DNA of 64,000 nucleotides from Gimesia aquarii (GTDB taxonomy: Bacteria > Planctomycetota > Planctomycetia > Planctomycetales > Planctomycetaceae), in assembly GCF_007748195.1 (NCBI RefSeq), contig NZ_CP037920.1, positions 5,671,800 to 5,735,799 on the forward strand, given 5' to 3'. The stretch's first letter is position 1. Each line of letters opens with the position of its first letter. The notes below the pieces were generated by a model. The model ran no database searches. It was not told the DNA's origin and worked only from the letters and a program-made list of their open reading frames with translations. The translations under genes were made by a program, and so were the position numbers. Positions 45,995 through 56,008 of this stretch are shown piece by piece.

Positions 45995-46840
45995 TCAATC
46001 TCTTTTGAGTCCATAAAATTGGATCGCGGCTACTGCATACTGCCGCGATCCAAGGTTCCACCGCCAGGGAGGTAACATCTCGACATTGCGTACCTGCTGC
46101 GCGAAAGGAGAGTTCCCTACCAACAACGAAAACAAGACTCCCGGGTGCACGCCATGAAAAAAGTTCTGGGATGAAAGTAGCTGCGAAAGATATTGCTCGA
46201 ATTGATGGTCGGGTACATGTGGTAAATCTGGTGCGGAGGCCGAAGAAACAAAATCACTTACCAGCAAACCAACCCGGCGCTCGCCCATCAAATCGATCAT
46301 CGTTTGCAAATGCTGAGAGCGAATGGCGATCATTGTCTCTTCAAATCGTGGATGGGTATCACCCACAGCTTTGACAACCAGATGAATTAATTGACTTAGC
46401 AAACAGCTCGAACAGACAACATCAAATGGGTTCAGCAGATTCAAATTCACCGGCTGAGATAATTTCAATATAATATCAGTCAGATTAGAATCGGCATTAC
46501 TGTCGTCTTCATTCCATGCGGCAAGCTGTTCACCAATTCCGGTCAAATCACTTTTGTGTAGAAAAATTGAGGACTCATTTTCTAACGACTGAGACAGAAT
46601 TGCACGTTCCAATGCAACTCCATCAATGTCAATCAGGTGTATCTCACTGAATGCATGTAATAATTGTTTCAAATTCAGGTCATTACAATTTCCTGCTCCT
46701 AAAACACATAACCGACCTCGATTCTCACCTGCCAGGTCCTTCAGATGACCTGTAAGCATCTCCCGGTGTGTGGCCCCCTCTTCCCAATTGGGAACACTAT
46801 CCCGATTGAAACGAAACTGTTCCTCAAATAATTCGTTCAT
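45995..46840 (-). CDS. SAM-dependent methyltransferase-like protein
   Basis: A 281-residue soluble protein. GRLCVLGAGNCNDLNLKQLL resembles the glycine-rich motif I of class I methyltransferases, followed by an acidic strand end (EIHLIDIDGVALERA) as in SAM-binding folds. No target-recognition motif can be seen, and nothing nearby shows its substrate. It stands alone between the sulfatase and the polysaccharide genes. Confidence 0.6.
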   Translation of the reverse strand: MNELFEEQFRFNRDSVPNWEEGATHREMLTGHLKDLAGENRGRLCVLGAGNCNDLNLKQLLHAFSEIHLIDIDGVALERAILSQSLENESSIFLHKSDLTGIGEQLAAWNEDDSNADSNLTDIILKLSQPVNLNLLNPFDVVCSSCLLSQLIHLVVKAVGDTHPRFEETMIAIRSQHLQTMIDLMGERRVGLLVSDFVSSASAPDLPHVPDHQFEQYLSQLLSSQNFFHGVHPGVLFSLLVGNSPFAQQVRNVEMLPPWRWNLGSRQYAVAAIQFYGLKRD

Positions 46841-47113
46841 TGCAGAAGTTTTATGACTCCGAAATCCCTGGCAATTGCTCTGGTTATATTGATAGAGTCA
46901 ACTGTACGCCATACATCAAATATATCAATCGAAAACTGATGAGAATCGCATTTTTGGCTACCACTAAATCATTTCGTTAGCCAAACTAGTGCTTTATGAG
47001 TTTTTTATTTTGATCTTTTTGAATCTTTTAAACTTTTCCAACTGATCACTTTAGAAACTATGAGAACTAATAAAAAATAGCTTCTCATCCAAGAGTTTCT
47101 ATCGTTTTTCTGA

Positions 47114-48247
47114 ATGCCATTTGTAATGTTATTTTTTGTAATTGCGTGCCTGGCTCCTTCATTTCTGATTTCTTTTCTGGCAACAGCTGCCATGCGCAAA
47201 CTGGCCCCCAAATGGGGACTTATTGACCAACCTGCACAAAGAAAAGTACACACAAATCCCACACCGTTGGGAGGTGGTGTAGGTATCTGGCTTGGCGTCG
47301 TTGTTCCCATTGGTATGGCCCAGTTGATAGTTTTGATTCTCTTGAAATCAGGCGCGACTCCCTCCTGGATCCCACAGGAACTAGCCCCGCATTTAGAAGG
47401 AGTGCTCTATCGCTCACAACTGTTATGGGCAGTGCTGGCAGGGGGAACGATCTTATCGGTCATGGGACTACTTGACGACAAAATCAATATCTCATGGAAG
47501 CCTCGTTTGATCATTCAATTACTGGTCGCGATTGGTTTAGTTTTTGCAGGTGTGCGAGGAACGCTTTTTATTCAGCAGCCATGGATCGGCATGTTATTGA
47601 CTGTGGCCTGGATCATTGTGCTCGTCAACTCTTTAAATTTTCTGGATAACATGGATGGATTGACATCGGGGATCGGTTTAATCGCCGCGGTGCTGTTTGC
47701 ATTGATTATGTTGCGATTTACCAGTGAACCGCGATGGCTCGTTGCTGGTGTGTTACTGGTTCTCGCTGGTTCAATTTCTGGTTTTTTATGTCACAATTGG
47801 CCTCCTGCTAAAATTTTCATGGGAGATTCCGGGAGCTATTTTATTGGCTTGATCCTCTCCACAATGACGATCCTCGGCACATTTTACTCCGGCAATTCAG
47901 TACAGGGAGAACCAGTTGCCAGCCGACATGTCATCCTGGCCCCTCTTTGTATTCTGGCAATTCCGCTCTACGATTTCTGTACGGTTATGGTGATAAGACT
48001 AAAAGAGGGACGCAGCCCTTTTCATGCCGATAAAAGCCATTTCTCACACCGCCTGGTGGAACTTGGTCTGAGTAAACGAAATACTGTTCTTACCATTCAC
48101 CTGGCAACATTGACAACAGGAGTCGCGGGGCTGATTCTCTATGAAGTCTCATCATGGAATGCAGCATTACTCGTCATACTGCTGATTGTGTGTGTGCTTT
48201 CTATTGTCACAATACTAGAAAACGCAGGTCGGAAAAACCAGGAATGA
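47114..48247 (+). CDS. WecA/TagO-type polyprenyl-phosphate sugar-phosphate transferase
   Basis: A 377-residue membrane protein with about 11 helices, of the MraY/WecA/TagO family. Key segments are the opening QRKVHTNPTPLGGGVGIWLG, the first aspartate pair in GLLDDKINISWKPRL, NFLDNMDGLTSGIG, GDSGSYFIGL, and the C-terminal cytoplasmic histidines in HADKSHFSHRLVELGLS (WecA-like rather than MraY-like). It starts a lipid-linked glycan by moving a HexNAc-1-phosphate to undecaprenyl phosphate. Its stop overlaps the next gene's start (ATGA). Confidence 0.88.
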   Translation: MPFVMLFFVIACLAPSFLISFLATAAMRKLAPKWGLIDQPAQRKVHTNPTPLGGGVGIWLGVVVPIGMAQLIVLILLKSGATPSWIPQELAPHLEGVLYRSQLLWAVLAGGTILSVMGLLDDKINISWKPRLIIQLLVAIGLVFAGVRGTLFIQQPWIGMLLTVAWIIVLVNSLNFLDNMDGLTSGIGLIAAVLFALIMLRFTSEPRWLVAGVLLVLAGSISGFLCHNWPPAKIFMGDSGSYFIGLILSTMTILGTFYSGNSVQGEPVASRHVILAPLCILAIPLYDFCTVMVIRLKEGRSPFHADKSHFSHRLVELGLSKRNTVLTIHLATLTTGVAGLILYEVSSWNAALLVILLIVCVLSIVTILENAGRKNQE

Positions 48248-50658
48248 GTAAACGCCGAAAACAACATCGGTCACAGTCATCTCATACCAAATCCAGTCCC
48301 GCTGCGCCTGAACTCCACCCACTACTTTCGTTGTTGACCGGAGTTCAACTGTTTCTTGTTGGCACATTGATCACAACACGTTATTTGCTTCCTGCAGAAT
48401 CAGCTCCACAGGGGGACACACTACACATAGCTCTTGGCTGGTTCATCGTCGCCATTCTGTTTTGTAGCTCTTTACTATTGGATCGTTACCGGACGCCTCA
48501 TCTTGACCGCTATGATTTTGGGGTATGGCTACTTGTCTCAGGTCAGGTAATCGCAGCATTAGTGATGATCTTGATTACTGACGGACAGAAAAGGGCCGCT
48601 TTGAATCTAATGTGGGAATGGGTGTCACTCGGGCTCTCCTTCTCGTTAATTCGACGAATCATTGCTACAACACAATTGCGCACAGTCTTATTACAAGGAC
48701 TCTTAACAACAATTGTCCTATTATCGGTCTATGGAATCTGGCAACACCATTGGATGTATGGCCAATTAGCCGAAGAGTATCTCTCCGCGCGGCAACAATT
48801 TGATACGGCTACCACGCCGGCCGAGCGTTCCGAATTTCAGAAGAAACTCCTTTCAATGGGTGTCCCCGCCGATGCCTTATCAGGCAGTGGCCAACAGCTA
48901 TTTGAACGACGTCTGCTGGACAGTACAGAGCCATTAGGTATGTTTGCATTGGCAAATACGTTTGCCGGTTTGCTCGCAGTCGGATTTCTGATTGCATTTT
49001 CACAAACGGTACATGCCCTTTTTGACAAAACCAGACATGTCACTTCAAAAGGAAGTCGATTCAAATCCTGGATCCTGTTGCTTCCCACAATTCTCATCGG
49101 CTATTGCCTGATCCTGACGAAAAGCCGCACTGCCTGGGTCGGCGTGGTGGGAGGCCTCGTTAGTCTTGGTATACTGAAGCTGATTCGACACAAAGAACAA
49201 AGTCAGGCATGGAAAAAGCATGCTATCAAATGGGGAAGCATGACTGGAATCATATTGCTTGGATTTTTTCTTCTGGCAACATTCAGTGGTGGTTTTGATA
49301 AAGAGGTTTTGACAGAAGCTCCCAAATCACTGAAATATCGGCTGGAATGGTGGACCGCTACCTGGGATCTGATAAAAGAATCCCCGCTTTGGGGAACAGG
49401 TCCGGGAAACTTTCGCGAGCATTATTTGAAATACAAGCTTCCTGGCTCTAGTGAAGAAATTGCCGATCCTCACAACCTGTTTCTCGATGTATGGGCCAAT
49501 GGTGGAATGATTGCTTTCGCTGGTTTATTAACCGTTCTTATGCTGGCCTGTTATCATTGGGTCATCAAACCATCAGCTTCCAGTAACGAATCCAAGACTG
49601 AAATAGATTCGTTTCAAAATGAAATGTCAACCAGTCAAGTGGCTTTGCTACTCGGTTTTATATTCGCATTCCCCTTCTTGTGGGGGATTCAATTATTTCT
49701 ACAATCCATTGATGAAACTCTGCTCTGGATCTTCTGCCTCGGTTGGTTGGTACTTTATTTTGTGTTGAATTTGGGTTGGAAGACAGACGATGAATTCCAG
49801 CAGATGGAGGACCGCTCCTCTTTACTTTCGCTGTCGTTAGCAGCCGGGTTTGTTGCTCTCAGTATTCATCTGCTGGGAGCAGGTGGCATTGCCATGCCAG
49901 CCATCACACAAACGTGGTTTTTGCTCCTGGCATTGGCTGTGCCTGTTACCTGTCAACAGGCACATGAAAGTGGAATCCTGCCACTAAAGAGCAGTTCTGG
50001 TAAATCTAGGCCTCTGAAATCTATACATTTGAAAACCTTACTCTTATTTGTCTGTCTTTTAATGATCGTTTTCTTCGTCTGGTCATCATTTGCGCCAACA
50101 ATCCACCGAAAAAGACTCGTAATAAAAGGCGAACAGGCACTTCTGCGTGGTCGGTCCGCCCAGAGTGCTCAACGGTTTTTCAGACAAGCAACCCAGACAG
50201 ACCCACTTTCACCTGGTCCCTGGCAAGCTTTGGCACAAATTTATTTTAACCAATGGGCTCAGAGCGAGCACGATGACCGTGACGCATTTGATCAAGGGGT
50301 AAAACAACAAAAGGAGGCTATCAAGCGGAATCCGTTCAATCCACTCAATTACTTTGAGTTAGGGCAGAAGTTTTTCCAACAATATCAAGTATCAAAAACA
50401 CAAGCTGACTTAACTGACGCCATCGAAAACCTGAGTCTGGCAGTCACTGGCTATCCTAATAATGCCCGTTATCGAGCTGTTCTCGCCGAAGTTTTATTTG
50501 AGGCAGGCCAATTAAATGAGAGTCAGGGTGAAGCAAGGCAGGCTATTAATTTAGACGAGGCGAATCATCAAGCTCAGCATATTGACAAATATCTGACTGA
50601 AAAGACTTTAAATAAAATGAAAGAGATAATTAACTTAAGTCATAGGAATCAGAATTGA
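48244..50658 (+). CDS. O-antigen ligase/polymerase-like membrane protein with C-terminal TPR
   Basis: An 804-residue protein. About a dozen helices carry a Wzy_C/O-antigen-ligase domain, whose large loop has the recognised pattern PLWGTGPGNFREHYLKYKLP and ADPHNLFLDVWANGG. A TPR region (about 660-790) follows. Such proteins join or polymerise lipid-linked glycans, or glycosylate pilin-like proteins, on the outer side of the membrane. The ATG overlaps the WecA-like stop by four bases, so the two are coupled and likely work in the same envelope-glycan pathway. Confidence 0.83.
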   Translation: MSKRRKQHRSQSSHTKSSPAAPELHPLLSLLTGVQLFLVGTLITTRYLLPAESAPQGDTLHIALGWFIVAILFCSSLLLDRYRTPHLDRYDFGVWLLVSGQVIAALVMILITDGQKRAALNLMWEWVSLGLSFSLIRRIIATTQLRTVLLQGLLTTIVLLSVYGIWQHHWMYGQLAEEYLSARQQFDTATTPAERSEFQKKLLSMGVPADALSGSGQQLFERRLLDSTEPLGMFALANTFAGLLAVGFLIAFSQTVHALFDKTRHVTSKGSRFKSWILLLPTILIGYCLILTKSRTAWVGVVGGLVSLGILKLIRHKEQSQAWKKHAIKWGSMTGIILLGFFLLATFSGGFDKEVLTEAPKSLKYRLEWWTATWDLIKESPLWGTGPGNFREHYLKYKLPGSSEEIADPHNLFLDVWANGGMIAFAGLLTVLMLACYHWVIKPSASSNESKTEIDSFQNEMSTSQVALLLGFIFAFPFLWGIQLFLQSIDETLLWIFCLGWLVLYFVLNLGWKTDDEFQQMEDRSSLLSLSLAAGFVALSIHLLGAGGIAMPAITQTWFLLLALAVPVTCQQAHESGILPLKSSSGKSRPLKSIHLKTLLLFVCLLMIVFFVWSSFAPTIHRKRLVIKGEQALLRGRSAQSAQRFFRQATQTDPLSPGPWQALAQIYFNQWAQSEHDDRDAFDQGVKQQKEAIKRNPFNPLNYFELGQKFFQQYQVSKTQADLTDAIENLSLAVTGYPNNARYRAVLAEVLFEAGQLNESQGEARQAINLDEANHQAQHIDKYLTEKTLNKMKEIINLSHRNQN

Positions 50659-50783
50659 ACTCCGACAAACTTAGGTTCATAATATCATTGGGTATCATTT
50701 ACCAAGTGATTTGAAATGTATCTGCTACCTGATTTTGTTTCCGTATTATAATCTCAATTAATAAATTCATCGCTGGTGTAAAT

Positions 50784-52043
50784 ATGAATCTTCGAGCTAT
50801 TCTCACAACCATTGTTGTTTTAATTGCTGCTCTTGCAGGAACTATCTGGTTAGGAAGAGGTAACAGCACACTAGAGACCGGAAATTCTGGGAACCGACCA
50901 AAAGCGGTAGAAGATGACCGACCCAAAGTTTCAGAGACCGGTCCCTACCCTAAAGCAGTTGTAGATGAAGAACTCTATAAATTTGGAGAAATGGCAGTCG
51001 GGCAATCTCTATCGCATAAATTTGTGCTAAAAAATGAGGGAGAAGCTCCACTGGAAGTGAAAAAAGGAAATACAACCTGCAAGTGCACACTCAGTGAAAT
51101 GAAAGACAATGCGGTCGCACCAGGCGAGTCAATTGAAATCGAACTCATCTGGACACCGAAGACCCCACAAGAAAATTTTGGGCAAACTGCGACGATTTGG
51201 ACCAATGATCCTAAAAACCAGGAAATGAAATTACAAATCGAAGGAACAGTCAATAACCTGATTTCCTTCACTGGTGATTCACTGGGTAGTCCGAATTGGT
51301 CTCTCCCTATAATGTCAACTGAAGAGCCTGTATCGTTCACGGGAAAAATTCATACCAAGTATCTAGATGATTTTAAAATCTTAGAGATTATCTCTAGCAA
51401 TCCCGGTTTAAGTTCTTCCTCGAAACCACTCACTCCAGAAGAACTAAAAGAAGTTGACGCCAAATCTGGATATGGAATAAAAATTACTGGAGACCCCAAT
51501 AAATTTCCTCTCGGTGGATTTATGGAACGGTTGACTGTCAAAACAGACATTCCTAATAATCTGAAATCTCAGGAGCAAGATAATGCACACAAACATGCTG
51601 ATCATGAAGGCCATGATCATAAACATGGGGAACAAGAACAGTATAAGGAATTTGTGATTCAAGTCTCAGGAAATCACACGGGCCCCATTCGCATTGTGCC
51701 CACATTTGGAGTTCACTGGAATCCCAAAACCATGGTTCTCAATTTGGGTGAATTTGCTTCTAAAGAAGGAAAAGAAGTCACACTTTCCATGTTCGTGGAA
51801 GGAACAGAACAACCTTTAAAAATATTGAGCCAGAAAATTGTGCCTGATTTTCTAGAGTTCGAACTCAAAAAAGATGACAAATTTCAATCAAAAACAAAAC
51901 AACGCTATCAACTGAAATTTGGAGTACCAGCTGGAAAACCTTCCATGTCATTTGGTCGAGGGAATTTAGCCAATGTAAAGTTGCAGACTAACCATCCGAA
52001 CGCAAAAGAGATCAACTTCCGTGTTCAGTTTATCTCGCTATAG
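50784..52043 (+). CDS. DUF1573 protein with a histidine-rich insert
   Basis: A 419-residue membrane-anchored or exported protein (hydrophobic 5-25). One DUF1573 domain lies at about 65-155 (FGEMAVGQSLSHKFVLKNEG, then TTCKCTLSEMKDNAVAPGES, in which the family's CGC appears as CKC). A less clear beta-rich part follows. At about 268-282 lies HKHADHEGHDHKHGEQ, a His-rich run suited to metal binding. It is followed by the metallophosphatase-cytochrome gene on the same strand, 190 bases away. It is more diverged in context from modules A and B and has no 12-Cys partners. Confidence 0.75.
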   Translation: MNLRAILTTIVVLIAALAGTIWLGRGNSTLETGNSGNRPKAVEDDRPKVSETGPYPKAVVDEELYKFGEMAVGQSLSHKFVLKNEGEAPLEVKKGNTTCKCTLSEMKDNAVAPGESIEIELIWTPKTPQENFGQTATIWTNDPKNQEMKLQIEGTVNNLISFTGDSLGSPNWSLPIMSTEEPVSFTGKIHTKYLDDFKILEIISSNPGLSSSSKPLTPEELKEVDAKSGYGIKITGDPNKFPLGGFMERLTVKTDIPNNLKSQEQDNAHKHADHEGHDHKHGEQEQYKEFVIQVSGNHTGPIRIVPTFGVHWNPKTMVLNLGEFASKEGKEVTLSMFVEGTEQPLKILSQKIVPDFLEFELKKDDKFQSKTKQRYQLKFGVPAGKPSMSFGRGNLANVKLQTNHPNAKEINFRVQFISL

Positions 52044-52233
52044 GCTAAATATCTTTAACATTGTAGATCTCCCTATTGAAGACACTTCATTTTTTTGGAC
52101 TTTTGTATCTGAACTCTCCGGGGCTGGGGCCAGATCCACTTTGACGCAATACTATGCTATGAGCTAAAATAGATAAAGAGGGCTCCCTATTATGTCTATT
52201 CCCCTCATAAACTCCCATGGAAGGTTGCATTGA

Positions 52234-53877
52234 ATGTTTTATAAAAGAGATTCCGAGCATCATTATCAGGTTGCCCTGCTTGTTAGCATTCTCTTGCTGA
52301 CTGGTTGTGAAAAGAAAATATCCCAGTCCCCTACAGCAAAGAATTCAAATTCTTTAGTAGCTGAAAACCAGTCAGCAAATTCGGACTCAAAAAAACCTGT
52401 TACGACCAACACTGGTAAAGAAACTTCTGCTGCACAGACACATCAAAAAACTGAAACTGGCCATCACAAATCAGCGTCCAAAAGCTCACCTAGACCTCTT
52501 TTTAAAGACTGGCCTGCGCCCAAGCTGGCAATCATACTTACCGGTGAACGTCGTGGTTACCTCGAACCTTGTGGCTGTACTCAAAATCAAACTGGAGGCG
52601 TTTCTCTACTTGCTAATCTTGTCAAAAAAATCGAAGATCGAAAATGGCCAGTGACTGCCTTTGATCTAGGGGGGCTTGTCAAACGAAACCGCCGTCAAAG
52701 TCAGATCAAATACGAGACCATTTTAGCATCGCTAAAAGACATGAAGTATGCTGGTGTAGGTTTGGGGCCTGAAGAACTCAGGTTTGGTGCTGATATTTTC
52801 CTGCAACTGCATAACCCAGAACCTGCCTCTCCTAACACAACGCCCACATTTCTGGCAGCCAACATTCTCATCCTGGAGACACCTGAGTTAGGTAAAAGCC
52901 ATTTCAAAATTATTGAAGTGGGTGGGGTGAAAATTGCTGTGACTTCCATCATTGGAAAAAGCCGGATGGAAAAAGTTCCCGATATCATTTGGCAAGAACC
53001 AGTTAAAGTACTGCCAGAGGTCATTAAAAAAATGCAAGCAGCGAAACCTGATTTGATGGTTCTGCTTTCTCAATCGGATAAGGAAGAATCAAAGTCCATC
53101 GCTGAAAAACTTCCCGTTTTTGATATTCTGTTGACCGCCGGCGGTGTCGAAGATCCTATCGGGGAACCGACGTTTATTGGCAAAACGATGATGGTCGATG
53201 TTGGTCATAAAGGAAAAAATGCCGGCGTCGTTGGTTATTATCCACAGGACGCAGCCAAGGATGATCGATCCAAACGATTCCGATTCACAGTGATCGAACT
53301 TGATAAGCAACGCTTTCAGGACACACCACGTATGGCCGAGCATATGCAATTCTATCAAGATCGGCTGAAACAAGAAGATTTGGCTGCGAAGGAACTGCCC
53401 ATTGATCATCCACGCGGTGCAACATTCGTTGGTGCAGAAACATGTGGTGAATGCCACACAAAAGCATATGAAAAATGGCTCACTACCGCGCATGCTCATG
53501 CTTACGAAAGTCTCATCACCGGCCGAGAAGACCAGAAAGGCCAGAACGTCATTTCACGTATCTATGATCCAGAATGTCTTTCCTGCCATGTCACCGGCTG
53601 GCATCCACAGGATGTAATCCGTTACAAAAGTGGTTTTGTCAACAAAAAAGAATCTCCGCATTTACTGGGGCAGCAATGCGAAAACTGCCATGGTCCGGGA
53701 AGTGGACACATCGAACTAGTCGATATGGACAAACTCGAAGAAGCCAAAAAAGTCATGCGGGTTACACTGGCCGAAGCCAAAAAGAAGACCTGCTATCAAT
53801 GTCACGACCTGGACAATAGCCCCAATTTCGAATTTGACTCTTATTGGGAAAAAGTCAAACACCCCTGGCGGGATTAA
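52234..53877 (+). CDS. Metallophosphatase-like lipoprotein fused to a tetraheme cytochrome
   Basis: A 547-residue protein. A lipoprotein signal (LLLTGCEKK), a Ser/Thr/Lys-rich linker, then a UshA-type metallophosphatase-like domain (about 95-345) with GYLEPCGCTQNQTGGVS. The usual DxH metal motif at its start is not seen (ILTGERRGYL), so it may not be a working phosphatase. The C-terminal part is cytochrome c554-like, with four haem sites near residues 403, 448, 481 and 519: CGECH, CLSCH, CENCH, CYQCH. Such fusions occur in planctomycetes and deltaproteobacteria, mostly uncharacterised. It likely works in periplasmic electron transfer. The CYTH gene starts one base after its stop. Confidence 0.78.
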   Translation: MFYKRDSEHHYQVALLVSILLLTGCEKKISQSPTAKNSNSLVAENQSANSDSKKPVTTNTGKETSAAQTHQKTETGHHKSASKSSPRPLFKDWPAPKLAIILTGERRGYLEPCGCTQNQTGGVSLLANLVKKIEDRKWPVTAFDLGGLVKRNRRQSQIKYETILASLKDMKYAGVGLGPEELRFGADIFLQLHNPEPASPNTTPTFLAANILILETPELGKSHFKIIEVGGVKIAVTSIIGKSRMEKVPDIIWQEPVKVLPEVIKKMQAAKPDLMVLLSQSDKEESKSIAEKLPVFDILLTAGGVEDPIGEPTFIGKTMMVDVGHKGKNAGVVGYYPQDAAKDDRSKRFRFTVIELDKQRFQDTPRMAEHMQFYQDRLKQEDLAAKELPIDHPRGATFVGAETCGECHTKAYEKWLTTAHAHAYESLITGREDQKGQNVISRIYDPECLSCHVTGWHPQDVIRYKSGFVNKKESPHLLGQQCENCHGPGSGHIELVDMDKLEEAKKVMRVTLAEAKKKTCYQCHDLDNSPNFEFDSYWEKVKHPWRD

Positions 53878-53878
53878 A

Positions 53879-54430
53879 ATGCTGGAAGTAGAACAAAAAT
53901 TTGCCATCTCTGACAAAAACGATCTGTTACATCAACTCGACCATATTGGCGCCAGACGTGGAGATTGCCTGAAACAACAAGACCACTATTTTGCACATCC
54001 TATTCGTAATTTTGCTGAGACAGACGAGGCAATTCGTATTCGCTGTAACGGGTCCAATAATCGAATCACGTATAAAGGCCCAAAACTCTCAACAATCAGC
54101 AAAGTGCGTCAGGAGATTGAACTTGAATTTGAGTCAGGTCAACGCGCATTTGAACAATTGGCGGAAATGCTTGAAATTCTAGGGTTTCAACCTCTCAAAG
54201 CTGTCAAAAAAGTACGCACCCCCTTCAGCTATTCACACGGCCAACATACTTTTGAAATTACGATAGACGAGGTGGAAGAACTCGGAACCTTTGCAGAAAT
54301 TGAATTAATGGCAGAGGAATCTGAACTCACCAATGCGGAAGAAGCCATCATTGAATTGGCAAGATCTTTGGGATTATCCAATCCGATTCGGCATTCTTAT
54401 TTAGGGATGTTGCTTGAAAATGAACCTTAA
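53879..54430 (+). CDS. cyaB: CYTH-domain protein (class IV adenylate cyclase, CyaB-like)
   Basis: A 183-residue cytoplasmic protein of the CYTH superfamily, with the opening ExExK motif in MLEVEQKF and conserved basic/acidic strands (IRIRCNGSNNRITYKGP, EITIDEVEELGTFAEIEL). Members bind triphosphates and metal in a beta-barrel tunnel; the CyaB branch makes cAMP, while others hydrolyse triphosphates or thiamine triphosphate. ATG at 53879 follows directly after the stop of the previous gene. The actual reaction is not certain. Confidence 0.82.
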   Translation: MLEVEQKFAISDKNDLLHQLDHIGARRGDCLKQQDHYFAHPIRNFAETDEAIRIRCNGSNNRITYKGPKLSTISKVRQEIELEFESGQRAFEQLAEMLEILGFQPLKAVKKVRTPFSYSHGQHTFEITIDEVEELGTFAEIELMAEESELTNAEEAIIELARSLGLSNPIRHSYLGMLLENEP

Positions 54431-54625
54431 ATCTGGCTCCACAACAGTGTCTTGCAAATTTTGAATCTTTCCTGTGATTTATTCCTTTTCAGATTCGCAG
54501 AATTCTGAAATAATTGCTGCCAGACATATTTCTCTTATGTTTTCTATTGTGACAGGAGAAAAACTTGTTAGTATATCTTCGTCCACAATAGACATTTCCT
54601 TTTAAATCCATGGGTCGAGACGGCG

Positions 54626-54723
54626 TTCAATAATGACGTCCCCGCAATTCTCGACAAATTAGGCACTTGCTTCGCCTGACGAACTCGAACTCAATTTTGC
54701 GGGGCAACTGTCATATTATTGAA
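54626..54723. promoter_or_regulatory. Long inverted repeat in the recA leader
   Basis: TTCAATAAT-GAC (54626-54637) and CCCCGCAA (54640-54647) pair with TTGCGGGG (54697-54704) and GTC-at-ATTATTGAA (54710-54723), giving about 20 pairs with small bulges. The enclosed 50 bases hold a further small hairpin (TTAGGC/GCCTGA). The right arm runs into the recA ribosome-binding site (GAAGGAAGA). It could be an RNA structure affecting recA translation, or DNA-level operator symmetry. No function proven. Confidence 0.5.
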
Positions 54724-54734
54724 GGAAGACCTCA

Positions 54735-55805
54735 ATGGCTGCAAAGGCACGATCAAAACGAGCCGCTAGTACAAACACAACTCAAAACAACGGTTCCGCC
54801 ACTCCTGATGGAATGCTTGATAATGCTCTCGGGCAAATTGAGCAGGCCTTTGGTAAAGGCGCCATCATGAAATTAACGGGAGACAATGCGCAAGTTGTCC
54901 CCGCCATCGCTAGCGGTGCCCTTTCACTCGACTTGGCTCTAGGTGGTACCGGCTTTCCTCGCGGACGGATTATTGAGTTATATGGCCCGGAATCAAGTGG
55001 TAAAACCACACTGGCCTTACATGTGATCGCAAATGCACAAAAAGAAGGAGGCATCGCTGCCTTTATTGATGCCGAGCATGCACTCGACCCAATCTGGGCT
55101 AAAAAGCTCGGAGTCAACATCTCGGAATTATTGGTTAGTCAGCCTACTTATGGTGAAGAGGGGCTGCAAATTGCCGAAATGCTGATCAAATCAAACTCTG
55201 TGGATGTGATCGTCGTCGACTCGGTCGCTGCATTAGTTCCCAAAGCAGAACTGGATGGCGAGATTGGTGATACCCACGTTGGTCTCCAGGCCCGCATGAT
55301 GAGTCAAGCCATGCGAAAGTTGACAGGAGCGATTTCTAAGTCCAAAACGACCGTGATATTCATCAACCAGATTCGTGAGAAAATTGGTGTCATGTTTGGT
55401 AGCCCCGAAACAACACCCGGTGGGCGCGCCCTGAAATTTTATAGTTCGGTACGTGTTGATGTTCGTCGAGTGGCAACGCTGAAAGATGGAGATACGATTA
55501 CCGGCATTCGTATGAAAGCCAAGATCGTTAAAAATAAGATCGCCCCACCGTTCCGAGTTGCTGAATTTGATATGCTCAGTTCAGGGGGAATCAACTTCGA
55601 ATTGGACCTGCTGGATTTAGCTGTTGAAAATAAAATTGTCAAAAAGAGTGGTAGCTGGTTCAGTTATGGAGACACGCGTCTTGGCCAAGGCCGGGACCGT
55701 TCTAAGGCCGTTTTGGAAGAGAACCCAGATCTCTGCCAGGAAATTAAACAGAAAGTACTCGTGGCTCAAGGGCTGGTCCCTTCTCCGGAAGCCGTTGAAG
55801 CTTGA
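54735..55805 (+). CDS. recA: Recombinase A
   Basis: A 356-residue protein matching RecA along its length. Walker A is GPESSGKT at 84-91, Walker B is in [18 protein letters not shown], loop 1 is in [20 protein letters not shown], and loop 2 is in [20 protein letters not shown]. It forms ATP-dependent filaments on single-stranded DNA for recombination and SOS induction. The N-terminal 20 residues are a Ser/Thr/Asn-rich extension compared with E. coli. A strong terminator follows; the leader contains an inverted repeat. No LexA box could be defended by eye. Confidence 0.96.
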   Translation: MAAKARSKRAASTNTTQNNGSATPDGMLDNALGQIEQAFGKGAIMKLTGDNAQVVPAIASGALSLDLALGGTGFPRGRIIELYGPESSGKTTLALHVIANAQKEGGIAAFIDAEHALDPIWAKKLGVNISELLVSQPTYGEEGLQIAEMLIKSNSVDVIVVDSVAALVPKAELDGEIGDTHVGLQARMMSQAMRKLTGAISKSKTTVIFINQIREKIGVMFGSPETTPGGRALKFYSSVRVDVRRVATLKDGDTITGIRMKAKIVKNKIAPPFRVAEFDMLSSGGINFELDLLDLAVENKIVKKSGSWFSYGDTRLGQGRDRSKAVLEENPDLCQEIKQKVLVAQGLVPSPEAVEA

Positions 55806-55850
55806 TCTGGCAATCTTTCTGCAAAATCAGTAATTCATAAAATTCCCTCA

Positions 55851-55888
55851 ACGACCTTGATTCCGACAGTGGTATTCAAGGTCGTTTT
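55851..55888 (+). terminator. Rho-independent terminator after recA
   Basis: ACGACCTTGA (55851-55860) pairs perfectly with TCAAGGTCGT (55876-55885) around a 15-base loop, followed by a short TTTT run. Confidence 0.8.
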
Positions 55889-56008
55889 GCATTGGGTTCT
55901 CCCTTGAAACACTGTAAAATTGGTATTTATTCTAATCAGCTCAGGTGAGAACAGTAATTCTACATCACTCATATAAGAAGTTTCTTTTGATTTCGTCTAA
56001 GGCAACAA

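Noticed and set aside
54431-54734. Possible LexA (SOS) box upstream of recA
   Set aside because: I looked for CTGT-N8-ACAG and GAAC-N4-GTTC type sites and found no convincing match; the only strong symmetry is the long inverted repeat reported separately.
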